A stretch of 64,000 nt of DNA, taken from assembly GCF_030406325.1 (NCBI RefSeq), contig NZ_JAUEQY010000006.1, positions 62,001-126,000 on the forward strand, written 5' to 3'. Position numbers and translations under genes: made by a program. Under the pieces are notes generated by a model. That model was given only the letters and a program-made list of their open reading frames with translations, had not been told where the DNA came from and searched no databases. Shown piece by piece: positions 45,135 to 54,838 of this stretch. The number at the start of each line of letters is the position of its first letter. Position 1 is the first letter of the stretch. Source of the stretch: Actinomadura sp. DC4 (GTDB lineage: Bacteria > Actinomycetota > Actinomycetes > Streptosporangiales > Streptosporangiaceae).

Positions 45135-45977
45135 ATGTCTGCTGCAACGAGTCGGCCCACCGCCCTGTACGGCGGCCAGACGGGACGCCGGGTGACCGTA
45201 CGCGACCTCGCGACGGCCAAGGAGAACGGCGAGAAGTGGCCCATGCTCACCGCGTACGACGCGCTGACCGCGCGGGTCTTCGACGACGCCGGGATCCCGG
45301 TCCTGCTCGTCGGTGACTCCGGCGGCATGGTCGTGCTCGGCTACGACTCGACCATCCCGGTGACCGTCGACGAGCTGCTCCCCCTCACCGCCGCGGTCGT
45401 CCGCGGCACGTCGCGCGCGCTCGTCGTCGCCGACATGCCGTTCGGCTCCTACCAGACCGGCCCGGAGGAGGCGCTGCGCAACGCGGCGCGCTTCCTCAAG
45501 GAGGCCGGCGCCCAGGCCGTCAAGCTCGAAGGCGGCGAACGCGTGCTCCCGCAGGTCGAGACGCTCGTCTCGGCCGGCATCCCGGTCATGGCGCACCTCG
45601 GCCTCACGCCGCAGTCGGTGAACGCCTTCGGCGGCTACCGCGTCCAGGGACGCGGCGAGTCCGGCGAGCGGCTCATGGCCGATGCCAAGGCGATGGAGGC
45701 CGCCGGCGCGTTCGCGGTCGTGCTCGAGTGCGTCCCGTCCGAACTCGCCGAGCGGGTCACGAGCGCGCTGTCGATCCCGACAATCGGCATCGGGGCCGGG
45801 GCGGGTACCGACGCCCAGGTCCTCGTGTGGCAGGACATGGCCGGGCTCACGCCGCGTACGGCCAAGTTCGTCAAGCGGTACGCCGACGTGGCGGGCGTTC
45901 TGCGCTCGGCCGTGGAGGAGTACGCCGCGGACGTCGTGTCCGGCGCGTTCCCGGCCGAGGAGCACGGCTACCGCTGA
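45135..45977 (+). CDS. panB: 3-methyl-2-oxobutanoate hydroxymethyltransferase
   Basis: First step of pantothenate synthesis: adds a hydroxymethyl group from methylene-THF to 2-oxoisovalerate. The 280-aa TIM-barrel protein has [54 protein letters not shown] and [18 protein letters not shown]. The ATG at 45135 has the RBS GGAGGT. Mycobacteria also have panB near glnA2. Confidence 0.95.
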   Translation: MSAATSRPTALYGGQTGRRVTVRDLATAKENGEKWPMLTAYDALTARVFDDAGIPVLLVGDSGGMVVLGYDSTIPVTVDELLPLTAAVVRGTSRALVVADMPFGSYQTGPEEALRNAARFLKEAGAQAVKLEGGERVLPQVETLVSAGIPVMAHLGLTPQSVNAFGGYRVQGRGESGERLMADAKAMEAAGAFAVVLECVPSELAERVTSALSIPTIGIGAGAGTDAQVLVWQDMAGLTPRTAKFVKRYADVAGVLRSAVEEYAADVVSGAFPAEEHGYR

Positions 45978-46079
45978 GTCGGCGCCCGCGAGATGCGATC
46001 ATGCAATAGGTTGCCATGTATCGCATGATCACGGAGCGGACGCTTCGGCGCCGCCCGACGCCGGAGGACGCACACCGTC

Positions 46080-47066
46080 ATGACCGTTTCCCCGGGGCCG
46101 CCGCCTTGGCCACTTCCGCCGTCGTGGACGCTGACGCCGCCTCGGCAGGCCGAGACGACCGAGGAACTCACGCCGCCCGCTCCGGAGCCCGTGGCTCCGG
46201 AGCCGGTGGTCCTCACCGCACACCGCACGATCGCCCTGCTCGCGCCCGACGACGCCGGAGCGCGTGAGGTCCTCGGCGCCGTCCCGGGCGTGAAGGTGGA
46301 CACCCGGACGGTCCGCACGCCGTCCCCCGGCTTCGCCGGCGTGTACGAGCTCGCCGACGCCGCGGCGCGCGCCATGAGCGAGGGCGCCGACGGCGTCGTC
46401 ATCGTCCAGGGCGCGGACGCTCCGGAGGAGACGGCCTGGGCGCTCGACCTGCTCCACCCCGGCGACGCGCCGCTCGTGCTCGCCGCCGACCCCGGCCACG
46501 CCGGCGACGTGGCGGACGCCATCAGCGTCGCGGCGGCCGCGCCGCCGCGCTCCGGCTGCCTGCTCGTCGCCCGCGGCGAGATCCACGCGGCGCGGCACGT
46601 GCGCCGGACCGGTTCGCCCCTGCCCGAGCTCACCTCACCCGGCGCCGGCCCGCTCGGCCACGTGACCGACGGGACCGTACGCCTGCTGTGGCGCCCGCCG
46701 GAGCGCATCACCGTACGCGACGGCGCGAACGGCGGGCGCGTCCCGCGCGTCGGCCTGCACACGGCGGTCCTCGGCGACGACGGCCTGCTCCTGGGCGCGC
46801 TGGCCGAGCGCTGCGACGGCCTCGTCGTCGCGGCGGCCACGACCGGCGGCGTCCCGGAGGAGATCGCGCTCGTCCTGGCCGAGGCGTCCGCCCGCATGCC
46901 GGTGGTCGTGGCCTCACCCGTCGGGTACGACTCGATCCCGATGACGTCGCTGGACCCGCTGAAGGCCCGCGTGCTCATGCACCTGCTCCTGGCCGCGGGC
47001 CGCGGCCGCGACGCCGTGCTGGCCGCCTTCGCCGCGGCCGAGCGACCCGGTCCCGCGCAGCTGTAG
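46080..47066 (+). CDS. Asparaginase-fold protein with degenerate active site
   Basis: The 328-aa protein keeps the asparaginase layout: SPGFAGVYELADAA, GVVIVQGADAPEETAWALDL, GDVADAISVAAA and a conserved GPLGHVTDG. The catalytic TGGTI at the N-terminus is replaced by IALLAPDDAG (about 51-60), and the HGTDT segment is QGADA at 110-114, so both nucleophilic Thr residues are gone. An N-terminal Pro-rich tail of about 45 residues is also present. Activity as an asparaginase is therefore unlikely; a binding or regulatory role, or another hydrolysis, is possible. It lies between panB and nadE. Confidence 0.7.
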   Translation: MTVSPGPPPWPLPPSWTLTPPRQAETTEELTPPAPEPVAPEPVVLTAHRTIALLAPDDAGAREVLGAVPGVKVDTRTVRTPSPGFAGVYELADAAARAMSEGADGVVIVQGADAPEETAWALDLLHPGDAPLVLAADPGHAGDVADAISVAAAAPPRSGCLLVARGEIHAARHVRRTGSPLPELTSPGAGPLGHVTDGTVRLLWRPPERITVRDGANGGRVPRVGLHTAVLGDDGLLLGALAERCDGLVVAAATTGGVPEEIALVLAEASARMPVVVASPVGYDSIPMTSLDPLKARVLMHLLLAAGRGRDAVLAAFAAAERPGPAQL

Positions 47067-47067
47067 G

Positions 47068-48873
47068 TCAGGCGGTCGGCTCCGGGGCCGCGGTCTCGCG
47101 CCAGCGGCTCGTGATCGGCAGGCGGCGGTCCCGGCCGAAGTTCTTCGGCGTGATCTTCGGGCCGGGCGGGTACTGGCGGCGCTTGTACTCCGCCAGGTCG
47201 ACCAGCCTGATGATCCGCTCCACCAGCTCCCGGTCGTGGCCCGCGGCGATCAGCGCGTCGTGGCCCAGGTCCTTCTCGACGTAGTCGTCGAGCACCGCGT
47301 CCAGGATCTCGTACGGCGGCAGGGAGTCGGTGTCGAGCTGGCCCGGCCGCAGCTCCGCCGACGGCGGCTTGTCGATGATGTTCTGCGGGATCGGCGGCGT
47401 CGCCGAGGGCCGTACGAGCGGAGGCAGGCCAGCCGTCTGCTCGTTGCGCCACCGGCAGAGCGCGAAGACCGTGACCTTGGGCACGTCCTTGATCGGCCCG
47501 AAGCCACCGGCCGAGTCGCCGTACAGCGTGGAGTAGCCGGTGGCCAGCTCGCTCTTGTTGCCGGTCGTGAGCACCAGGTGGCCGTGCTCGTTGGACAGCC
47601 CCATCAGGATGTTCCCGCGCACCCGTGCCTGGAGGTTCTCCGCGGCGAGCCCGGTCAGATCGAGTTCGGCCTCGTAGGCGTCGACCATGCCGCGGATCGG
47701 CACCGTACGGCCGTGGACGCCCTGGCGTTTGACCAGGTCCTCGGCGTCGGTGATCGAGTGGTCGCTGGACCAGCGGCTCGGCATCAGCACGGTATGGACG
47801 TTGGCCGCCCCGATCGCGTCGGCGGCGATCGTGGCCACCAGCGCGGAGTCGATGCCGCCCGACAGTCCGAGGATCACCGAGCGGAAGCCGTTCTTGCGCA
47901 CGTAGTCGCGTACGCCGAGGACCAGCGCGCCGTACACCTCGCCGAGGTCGCCGAGCGGCTCGGCGTGCGGCGGCGTCTCGACGGGGTACGGGGCCACGGG
48001 CTCGTCGGACAGGCGGACCCGCTCGATGGTGATCGTCGTGCCGTCGTGGGCGTCGGCCGGGGTCTCGCCGGGCGTGAACTCCGCGGGCGCGCCGGGCAGC
48101 TCCAGGTCGGCGACGAGGAGGTCCTCGGCGAACTGCGGGCCCCGGGCGAGCAGCCCGCCGTCGCGGTCGACGACGAGCGAGTCGCCGTCGAAGATCAGCT
48201 CGTCCTGGCCGCCGACCAGGTTGACGTACGCGAGCGCGCAGCCCGCCTCGCGCGCCCGGCGGGCGCACAGCTCCAGGCGCACGTCGTCCTTGTTCCGCTC
48301 GTACGGGGAGGCGTTCGGCACGACGAGGAGCTGCGCCCCGGCCTCGCGCGTGACGGTCACCGGGCCGCCGTCCTGCCAGAGGTCCTCGCAGACGGCGACG
48401 GCCACGTCGACGCCGTGCAGGCGGAAGACCGGCAGCCGGTCGCCGCGCACGAAGTAGCGGTATTCGTCGAAGACGCCGTAGTTGGGCAGGTGGTGCTTTG
48501 CCGTACGGGCCACGACCCGCCCGTCGTACAGGACGGCGGCGGCGTCGAGCGGGGCCCCGGCGGGCTGCCCGACCCGGTCGACGACGTCGGGCCGCCGGTC
48601 GAGGTAGCCGGCGACGACGGGGATGCCGCCGAGCCCGGCGTCGGCGAGCCGCCTCGCGGTCTCGGCGAGCGTCTGGATGGAGGCGTCGACGAAGGACTTG
48701 CGCAGGGCGAGGTCCTCGACCGGGTACCCGGTCAGGAACATCTCGGGGAAGACGATGAGGTGGGCGCCGCGCTCCGCGGCGCGGCGGGTCCGGTCGACGA
48801 TGAGTTCGGCGTTCCCCGTGAGGTCACCGACGGTCCCGTTGACCTGTGCGAGGGCGATGCGCAACTGTGCCAC
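47068..48873 (-). CDS. nadE: Glutamine-dependent NAD+ synthetase
   Basis: Converts deamido-NAD+ to NAD+ with glutamine-derived ammonia. The 601-aa protein has an N-terminal nitrilase domain with the triad Glu44 (VFPEMFLTG), Lys126 (TAKHHLPNYGVFDEY) and Cys162 (AVCEDLW). The C-terminal synthetase domain has LGLSGGIDSALVA. A TAGGCT -10 lies 6 bases before the GTG, so it is probably leaderless. It is convergent with the asparaginase-like gene. Confidence 0.95.
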   Translation of the reverse strand: MAQLRIALAQVNGTVGDLTGNAELIVDRTRRAAERGAHLIVFPEMFLTGYPVEDLALRKSFVDASIQTLAETARRLADAGLGGIPVVAGYLDRRPDVVDRVGQPAGAPLDAAAVLYDGRVVARTAKHHLPNYGVFDEYRYFVRGDRLPVFRLHGVDVAVAVCEDLWQDGGPVTVTREAGAQLLVVPNASPYERNKDDVRLELCARRAREAGCALAYVNLVGGQDELIFDGDSLVVDRDGGLLARGPQFAEDLLVADLELPGAPAEFTPGETPADAHDGTTITIERVRLSDEPVAPYPVETPPHAEPLGDLGEVYGALVLGVRDYVRKNGFRSVILGLSGGIDSALVATIAADAIGAANVHTVLMPSRWSSDHSITDAEDLVKRQGVHGRTVPIRGMVDAYEAELDLTGLAAENLQARVRGNILMGLSNEHGHLVLTTGNKSELATGYSTLYGDSAGGFGPIKDVPKVTVFALCRWRNEQTAGLPPLVRPSATPPIPQNIIDKPPSAELRPGQLDTDSLPPYEILDAVLDDYVEKDLGHDALIAAGHDRELVERIIRLVDLAEYKRRQYPPGPKITPKNFGRDRRLPITSRWRETAAPEPTA

Positions 48874-48879
48874 GGCACG

Positions 48880-48885
48880 AGCCTA
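48880..48885 (-). promoter_or_regulatory. -10 box, leaderless promoter of nadE
   Basis: TAGGCT on the minus strand ends 6 bases before the GTG start at 48873. Confidence 0.55.
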
Positions 48886-49180
48886 GACCGCCCCCGTGCA
48901 CGGCCACCGACGGCGTCGCCCTCCCGGCGACCGCATGGAGTCGCCGCGCCGGGGAAGGACGACTCCAGGTTCGTACCGAGATGGGATGATTCACGGCCCG
49001 CGATCGTCAGGAGAGGTCTCGATTCATGTAACAGAGGATCTTCAACTGTGATCAACTAGTAACGGTTCTCTCGCGCCCTGGACTCGACACATGCGATTTG
49101 TCTCGTATTTAACGGCGATTTCGACATACTTGGCCTGATACAAGGATGCGGTGGCGGGACAACGGAAGGGTTCGTCAGCC
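48886..49180. other. Divergent intergenic region
   Basis: It holds the promoters of nadE and the SpoIIE-type gene. The part at 49030-49150 is AT-rich for this genome, and a possible -10 (TACTTG or GATACA) lies at about 49127-49142. No gene is seen. Confidence 0.5.
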
Positions 49181-51244
49181 ATGGCCGATTCTTCGGCGAG
49201 AACACTCGTGCTCGGAATCGGGCGCAACGGCGAGATCCTCCAGTGCGGTCAGAACGCCCCCGGTGTGGTCGGGCGCGCGCCCGAGGAGATCGTCGGCACC
49301 GACGCGGCCGAGCTCTTCGCCGTTGACGGAAAAGAGGCCCTGACCGGCCTGTTCGACGCGCTCGACACCAGCCAGGAGCGCACCGCGGTCCTCAGCGTCC
49401 CCGGCGACGACGGCACGGCCTGCGACGCCGTGGTCACCGTCGTGCCCATGCACTCCGGCGCCGGCGACGTCGGCGGCCTGATGATGATCCGGGTCGCCGT
49501 GACCGACCTGGAGCGGTTCACCGACCCGGCCCTGATGCGCTGGGCCCTCCTCGACGACGCGCTCCCCCGCATCAGCGCGATGCTCGACCTGGAGCAGATG
49601 GCGCACGAGCTGGCCGGCGTGCTCGTCCCGCACTTCTGCGACTCCGCCGGCGTGCTCATCCGCGAGAGCATCATGGGCGCCGACGAGGTGCCCTCGTTCT
49701 CCCCCGAGGGCACGGCCGTGCTGCACCGGCTGGCCGTCGCCGCCGACAACGACTTCCCCAGCTGGAGCGCCGCCTTCCCGGCCGGCGAGGTCCTCGCGTA
49801 TCCGCCCGGCACCCCGTACGTCCGCTGCATGGCGACGGGCGCGCCCGTGCTCGAACCCCACGTCGACACCAAGGCCGCGCGTCGTATCGCGCGGGCCTGG
49901 CGGCGCGCGCCGGTCGCCCGGCTGCTCGACGGGGTCTCCATGGTCCTGCTGCCGCTGATCGCCCGGGGGACGACGCTCGGCTTCATCGTCTGCACCCGGA
50001 GCGACACGCACCGGACCTTCGACGCGTACGACGTCGAGATCGGGATGGACTTCGCGGCCCGCGCCGCGCTCTACATCGACAACGCGCGCCGCTACAGCCG
50101 GGAGCGGGCGACCGCGCTCACCCTCCAGCGCAGCATGCTGCCGACCGGGCTGACCGCGCCGTCGAGCGTCGAGATGCGGCACCGCTACCTGCCCGGCAAC
50201 CAGCTCATCGAGGTCGGCGGCGACTGGTACGACGCCATCGCGCTGCCCGGCGGGCGCGTCGCCCTCATCGTCGGCGACGTGGCCGGGCACGGCGTGCGCG
50301 CCGCCGTCACCATGGGGCGGCTGCGCACCGCGCTGCAGACGATCGTCAACCTCGAACTCTCCCCCTCGGAGGGCCTCCAGCAGGTCGACGCGCTGATGCG
50401 CGGCATCGGCGAGCGCGAGCCCGCCTTCGCGACCTGCGTGTACGCGGTGTACGACGCGACGGACGGCACCTGTGAGATCGCCTCCGCCGGCCACCTCCCG
50501 CCGTTGCTGCTGCGGCCGGACGGCACGAGCGAGTTCCTCGACGTGTCGCCGGCGCCGCCGCTGGGCGTCGGCGAGGGCATGATCGAGTCCCGTACGTTCG
50601 ACATCGAGGACGGCGGCATCCTGGTGCTCTACACCGACGGACTCGTGGAGAACCGCGGCCAGGACATCGACGACGGGCTGGCCCGGCTGCGCGGCGTCTT
50701 CGGCCCGGAGGCCCTGCTCAGCCCGCTCGAGGACCTCGCCAAGGCGACCCTCGACGGCGCGTACTCCGACCACGACCGCGATGACATCGCGGTGCTCATC
50801 GCCCGCCTGCGCCAGCTGCCCGACGATCACGTGGTGACGATGACGCTCCCCGCGCGGCCCTCCGCCGTACGCGAGGCGCGCGGCCGGGTGCGCGCCACGC
50901 TGGAGTCCTGGGAGCTGGAGGAGCTGTCCTTCACCGCCGAGCTGCTGGTCTCGGAGCTGGTCACGAACGCCCTGAGGTACGCCACGAGTGACATCGGGCT
51001 GCGGATGCTGCTCGACCGTACGCTCGTCTTCGAGATCCGGGACGGCTCCGACGCACTGCCGCGGGCCCGCCAGGCCGCCGACGACGACGAGAACGGCCGC
51101 GGCCTGCAGGTCGTCCACCGCCTCGCGAAGCGCTGGGGCGCGCGCCTCGCGGGCAAGGGCAAGATCGTCTGGTGCGAGATGGACCTGCCGGGCGGCGGCG
51201 AGCGCCTCATGGAGGCCTGGCCCGGCGAGGCACACCACCTCTGA
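49181..51244 (+). CDS. SpoIIE-type phosphatase with PAS, GAF and anti-sigma kinase domains
   Basis: The 687-aa multi-domain signalling protein has a PAS-like N-terminus (about 1-120), a GAF domain (about 130-305), a PP2C/SpoIIE phosphatase domain (about 320-530) with GGDWYDA, VGDVAGHGVRAAV and YTDGLVENRG metal-binding motifs, and a C-terminal HATPase_c_2 domain (about 545-670) with ELVTNALRYA and GRGLQVVHRLAKRWG. Proteins of this design both phosphorylate and dephosphorylate anti-sigma antagonists in actinomycetes. No cognate sigma factor or antagonist gene is nearby. The ATG at 49181 is preferred; a GTG 30 bases upstream is possible. Confidence 0.9.
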   Translation: MADSSARTLVLGIGRNGEILQCGQNAPGVVGRAPEEIVGTDAAELFAVDGKEALTGLFDALDTSQERTAVLSVPGDDGTACDAVVTVVPMHSGAGDVGGLMMIRVAVTDLERFTDPALMRWALLDDALPRISAMLDLEQMAHELAGVLVPHFCDSAGVLIRESIMGADEVPSFSPEGTAVLHRLAVAADNDFPSWSAAFPAGEVLAYPPGTPYVRCMATGAPVLEPHVDTKAARRIARAWRRAPVARLLDGVSMVLLPLIARGTTLGFIVCTRSDTHRTFDAYDVEIGMDFAARAALYIDNARRYSRERATALTLQRSMLPTGLTAPSSVEMRHRYLPGNQLIEVGGDWYDAIALPGGRVALIVGDVAGHGVRAAVTMGRLRTALQTIVNLELSPSEGLQQVDALMRGIGEREPAFATCVYAVYDATDGTCEIASAGHLPPLLLRPDGTSEFLDVSPAPPLGVGEGMIESRTFDIEDGGILVLYTDGLVENRGQDIDDGLARLRGVFGPEALLSPLEDLAKATLDGAYSDHDRDDIAVLIARLRQLPDDHVVTMTLPARPSAVREARGRVRATLESWELEELSFTAELLVSELVTNALRYATSDIGLRMLLDRTLVFEIRDGSDALPRARQAADDDENGRGLQVVHRLAKRWGARLAGKGKIVWCEMDLPGGGERLMEAWPGEAHHL

Positions 51245-51278
51245 CCTGCTCCTCGACCCGTGGCACCGCGTGACCCAC

Positions 51279-51300
51279 CGGACCGGCCCTAGCCGGTCCG
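51279..51300. terminator. Bidirectional hairpin between convergent genes
   Basis: CGGACCGG at 51279-51286 pairs with CCGGTCCG at 51293-51300 over a 6-base loop. It spans the stop of ppgK. Confidence 0.65.
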
Positions 51301-52038
51301 GGTTCTCGGGGCGGCGGCCATGGCGGCGCCGACGATGCCGGCCGCGTTGTGGAGTTCGGCGGCGACCACCTCGGCGCGTACCTCCTTCAGGTGCGGCAGG
51401 AAGTGCTCGGCGTGACGGCTCACCCCGCCGCCCACGATGATCAGCGAGGGCCAGACGAGGTCCTCCACGCGCCGCAGGTACTCATCGAGCTTTCCCGCCC
51501 ACTTCTCCCAGCTCCACTCATGCTTCTCGCGGGCGAACGCCGAGGCGCGCTTCTCGCCGTCCTTGCCGCGGATCTCGATGTGGCCCAGCTCGGTGTTGGG
51601 CATCAGGCGGCCGTCGGTGAACAGCGCGGAGCCGACGCCGGTGCCCAGGGTGACCACGAGCACGGTCCCCTCGCGGCCCCGCCCCGCGCCGTACGTCATC
51701 TCGGCCACGCCCGCCGCGTCGGCGTCGTTCAGCAGCGTCACCGGCACGCCGCACTCCTCGGCGAGCAGGTCGCGCGCCTGCAGGCCGACCCACTTGTCGG
51801 TCAGGTTCGCCGCGGTACGGGTCACGCCGTCGATGACGACGCCGGGAAAGGTCACGCCGACCGGGCCGTCCCAGTCGAAGTGGTGGACGATCTCCGCCAC
51901 GGACTTGGCGACCGGGCCGGGCTTGGCGGGCTCCGGGGTCTCCACCCGCATCCGGTCGCGGGTGAAGTCACCGGTCTGGGTCTCCACGGGTGCGCCTTTG
52001 ATCCCGCTCCCGCCGATATCGATGCCGAGTATCTCCAT
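51289..52038 (-). CDS. ppgK: Polyphosphate glucokinase
   Basis: Phosphorylates glucose using polyphosphate (or ATP). The 249-aa ROK-family protein has LGIDIGGSGIKGAPVE, NDADAAGVAEMTYGAGRGRE, VVTLGTGVGSALF and ELGHIEIRGKDGEKRAS, which is the pattern of PpgK rather than ATP-only glucokinases. It is on the minus strand, convergent with the SpoIIE gene. Confidence 0.92.
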   Translation of the reverse strand: MEILGIDIGGSGIKGAPVETQTGDFTRDRMRVETPEPAKPGPVAKSVAEIVHHFDWDGPVGVTFPGVVIDGVTRTAANLTDKWVGLQARDLLAEECGVPVTLLNDADAAGVAEMTYGAGRGREGTVLVVTLGTGVGSALFTDGRLMPNTELGHIEIRGKDGEKRASAFAREKHEWSWEKWAGKLDEYLRRVEDLVWPSLIIVGGGVSRHAEHFLPHLKEVRAEVVAAELHNAAGIVGAAMAAAPRTRTG

Positions 52039-52149
52039 ATGTCATGCGTACACCAGATGACGGAAGTTAATCCGGTTCGCGACACGCCACTTCTTCCTGA
52101 TGCCGCAGATGAGGGTGAGCCACCCTGGGCCGTACGGCACGATTAGGCC

Positions 52150-52731
52150 ATGGACGCGAGTCAGGTCACCGCCCTGCGGGAGCTGCTGTCGATGACCGGC
52201 TGGCCGGAGCGCACGCAGGACTTCGCCCGCTCACTGCGCGCCTCGGCCCGGCTTCCCGGCAGCCTGCTGCTGTTCGGGCCGGCCGGCGACGAGCCGTGGC
52301 ACCTGGCCGCCCACCTCGACGACGAGAGCCGGTTCAACGAGATCCCGGAGATCTCTCCCACGCTCGTCCGCTGGGATCCGCCCGACGGCGCGCCTCCCCA
52401 CCTGCGGATCGGCCTCGACCGGCTGCGGGAGACGCGGCGCGGCGAGTCGCTGCTGGTCGTCTCGGAGGAGGCCGCCCCGGAGGGCCTGCTGGAGCGGGTG
52501 GACGACGCCCGGCGGACCGGCGCGACGATCTTCACGCTGGACGGCGACGACCGCGAGCTGCGTGGTCTGGCCCACGAGTCGCTGACCGTGCCGGCCGGCG
52601 ACTCCCTGGTCTCCTTCGACGCCGCCCAGCATCTCGTGAGCGTGGCGGCCGGCGAGCCCCGCACGCGCCGCGGCCTGCGCGACCGCCTCGCCGGCCTCCT
52701 CGACACGATCACCGGCCCGCCGGCCGGCTGA
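52150..52731 (+). CDS. Conserved hypothetical protein (193 aa)
   Basis: Cytosolic, acidic protein with no clear motif. It starts MDASQVTALRELLSMTGWPE, then GSLLLFGPAGDEPWHLAAHL, and has alternating helices and strands to RGLRDRLAGLLDTI. It has neither signal peptide nor TM. It is divergent from ppgK and may pair with it functionally, but nothing shows how. The AT-poor region ahead has no clear -10. Confidence 0.7.
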   Translation: MDASQVTALRELLSMTGWPERTQDFARSLRASARLPGSLLLFGPAGDEPWHLAAHLDDESRFNEIPEISPTLVRWDPPDGAPPHLRIGLDRLRETRRGESLLVVSEEAAPEGLLERVDDARRTGATIFTLDGDDRELRGLAHESLTVPAGDSLVSFDAAQHLVSVAAGEPRTRRGLRDRLAGLLDTITGPPAG

Positions 52732-52757
52732 CCGGCGGCCCGGCTGACCGGATCAGG

Positions 52758-52931
52758 TCAGTCGTCCTCCCGGGCCTGCCACTGCTCGTTGCGCTCCCGC
52801 GCGTGCTCAAGGGCGTTCGCGGCGGCGGTCTCAGAGTCGTACGGGCCCATCCGGTCGCGGTCCGGGCAGCCCGGGCCGTGCTCCACGCGCTTGTGCTTGA
52901 GGCAGAAGAACCACTTGCCGTCATCGCTCAT
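52758..52931 (-). CDS. Small conserved protein (57 aa)
   Basis: The 57-residue ORF has RBS AGGAGA 6 bases before the ATG. It is Cys/His-rich at the start (WFFCLKHKRVEHGPGCPD), which could bind a metal, and then DRDRMGPYDSETAAANALEH. The tail is acidic. It looks like a widespread actinobacterial small protein of unknown function. It ends next to the convergent 193-aa gene. Confidence 0.75.
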   Translation of the reverse strand: MSDDGKWFFCLKHKRVEHGPGCPDRDRMGPYDSETAAANALEHARERNEQWQAREDD

Positions 52932-52949
52932 CGTCGTCTCCTGATCATG

Positions 52950-52981
52950 TTGTCATCGTGCCCATAGGGGGCAACTACACT
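52950..52981 (+). promoter_or_regulatory. Promoter of map, leaderless
   Basis: TTGTCA at 52950-52955 and TACACT at 52976-52981 with a 20-base spacer. The ATG is 8 bases after the -10, and no RBS is present. Confidence 0.55.
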
Positions 52982-52989
52982 CCAACACC

Positions 52990-53838
52990 ATGACGACGCA
53001 ACTCCGGCCCGGCCACGTCTCACCGATCCGCAAGGTGCCCGCGGAGATCCCGCGGCCGGAGTACGTCGGTAAGAAGTTTCCCCGCACCGGAGAGCCCGAC
53101 GTCAAGACGCCGGAGATCATCGAGAAGATGCGGGTGGCCGGCCGGATCGCGGCGCGGGCGATGGCCGAGGTCGCCAAGAACATCGAGCCCGGCGTCACCA
53201 CCGACGAGCTGGACCGGATCGGGCACGAGTACATGCTCGACCACGGCGCATACCCCTCGACGCTCGGCTACCGCGGCTTCCCCAAGTCGCTGTGCACCTC
53301 GCTCAACGAGGTGATCTGCCACGGCATCCCCGACGACACCGTGGTCCGTGACGGCGACATCATCAACATCGACATCACCGCGTTCAAGGACGGCGTGCAC
53401 GGCGACACCGACGCGACCTACCTCGTCGGCGACGTGGACGAGGAGTCGCGACTGCTCGTCGAGCGCACCCGCGAGGCCCTCGACCGCGCCATCAAGGCGG
53501 TGCGCCCCGGGCGGCAGCTCAACGTCATCGGCCGCGTCATCGAGTCCTACGCCAAGCGGTTCGACTACGGCGTGGTGCGCGACTTCACCGGGCACGGCAT
53601 CGGCACGACCTTCCACTCCGGGCTGATCGTGCCGCACTACGACGACACGACCGCCACGACCGTCATCGAGACGGGCATGACGTTCACGATCGAGCCGATG
53701 CTCACGCTCGGCACGATCGAGTACGACATCTGGGCGGACAACTGGACCGTCGTGACCAAGGACCGCAAGCGCACCGCCCAGTTCGAGCACACGCTTCTGG
53801 TCACCGACGACGGCGCCGAGATCCTCACCCTGCCGTGA
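52990..53838 (+). CDS. map: Methionine aminopeptidase, type I
   Basis: Removes the N-terminal Met of new proteins. The 282-aa protein has metal ligands Asp in [20 protein letters not shown], His in [12 protein letters not shown], Glu in TIEPML and the last Glu in QFEHTLLVT. An N-terminal extension of about 40 residues with Pro-rich [14 protein letters not shown] marks the actinobacterial type Ic enzyme. It is downstream of the small 57-aa gene (divergent). Confidence 0.95.
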   Translation: MTTQLRPGHVSPIRKVPAEIPRPEYVGKKFPRTGEPDVKTPEIIEKMRVAGRIAARAMAEVAKNIEPGVTTDELDRIGHEYMLDHGAYPSTLGYRGFPKSLCTSLNEVICHGIPDDTVVRDGDIINIDITAFKDGVHGDTDATYLVGDVDEESRLLVERTREALDRAIKAVRPGRQLNVIGRVIESYAKRFDYGVVRDFTGHGIGTTFHSGLIVPHYDDTTATTVIETGMTFTIEPMLTLGTIEYDIWADNWTVVTKDRKRTAQFEHTLLVTDDGAEILTLP

Positions 53839-53872
53839 GATAACGGCGCGCGCGGAGGGTACGTACCGCGCC

Positions 53873-54838
53873 GTGGCCGACAGACTCGGGACCTATCGCA
53901 GCAAACGCGACGCGCGGCGTACGCCGGAACCGGTGCCGCGGGAGGGGCCGCTCCCCGAGGGACGCGACGACACGTTCGTGATCCAGGAGCACCACGCACG
54001 GCGGCTGCACTGGGACTTCCGGTTGGAGCGCGACGGCGTGCTCGTCTCGTGGGCGCTGCCCAAGGGCGTCCCGGACGACCCGAAGACCAACCACCTCGCC
54101 GTCCACACCGAGGACCACCCGCTGGAGTACGCCGCGTTCGCCGGCGAGATCCCTCAGGGCGAGTACGGCGGCGGCCAGGTGAAGATCTGGGACCGCGGGA
54201 CGTACGAGACCGAGAAGTGGGCCGAGCGCGAGATCAAGATCGTGCTGCACGGCGGGCGGGTCTCCGGCCGCTACGTCCTCTTCCCCACCAAGGGCAAGAA
54301 CTGGATGATCCACCGGATGGACCCGCCGGTCTCCCCTGACGCCGAGCCCATGCCCGGGGACGTACGCCCGGTGCTGCCCGAGGAGCGCAGGCGGCTGCCG
54401 CGCAACAAGGAGGAGTACGGCTATGAGTTCGCCTGGGGCGGGCGCCGGATGATCATGTACGCCGACCGCGGGCCCGCACGGCCCGTCGCCGCGGACGGGA
54501 GGCCCGCCAAGGCCCCACGGGGGCTCGGTGAGGCTCTCGGCTCGCGCCGGGCGGTCCTGGACGGTGAGATGACCGACGCGGGCGGCGAGACGTACATGAT
54601 CTTCGATCTGCTGTACCTCGACGGGCGGACGCTGTTCGACGAGCCGTACGAGCGGCGCCGCGAACTTCTCGAGGAGCTCGGCCTGTCCGGGCCGCGCTGG
54701 CAGACCGCTCCGGTCTTCGACGACGGCGACGCCGTCCGCGAGACGGCGCGTGAGCAGGGATTGCCCGGCATACTCGCCAAACGGCTCGACGCCCCGTACC
54801 GGCAGGCCAAGGCGGACTGGCGGCTCATCCCGGTCTGA
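53873..54838 (+). CDS. LigD-type 3'-phosphoesterase fused to inactive ligase-like domain
   Basis: The N-terminal half (about 1-160) is the LigD phosphoesterase domain. It has His40/41 and the HWDFR segment with His46, Asp48 and Arg50, and a DHP with His82, matching the metal-binding residues of Pseudomonas LigD PE. The C-terminal half looks like an ATP-ligase adenylation domain, but the catalytic KxDG is missing: the site reads YEFAWGGRR at 184-192, with Ala in place of Lys. Ligase activity is therefore not expected, while 3'-end trimming is. The GTG start follows a CGGAGGG stretch. Confidence 0.85.
   Translation: MADRLGTYRSKRDARRTPEPVPREGPLPEGRDDTFVIQEHHARRLHWDFRLERDGVLVSWALPKGVPDDPKTNHLAVHTEDHPLEYAAFAGEIPQGEYGGGQVKIWDRGTYETEKWAEREIKIVLHGGRVSGRYVLFPTKGKNWMIHRMDPPVSPDAEPMPGDVRPVLPEERRRLPRNKEEYGYEFAWGGRRMIMYADRGPARPVAADGRPAKAPRGLGEALGSRRAVLDGEMTDAGGETYMIFDLLYLDGRTLFDEPYERRRELLEELGLSGPRWQTAPVFDDGDAVRETAREQGLPGILAKRLDAPYRQAKADWRLIPV

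Noticed and set aside
45993-46035. Inverted repeat GATCATGC/GCATGATC after panB as an attachment site
   Set aside because: No integrase, tRNA gene or mobile element nearby; it may simply be a weak terminator or regulator site.
45968-48268. Long minus-strand frame over panB downstream region and nadE
   Set aside because: Arg/Ala-rich out-of-frame shadow; nadE and the asparaginase-like gene explain this DNA.
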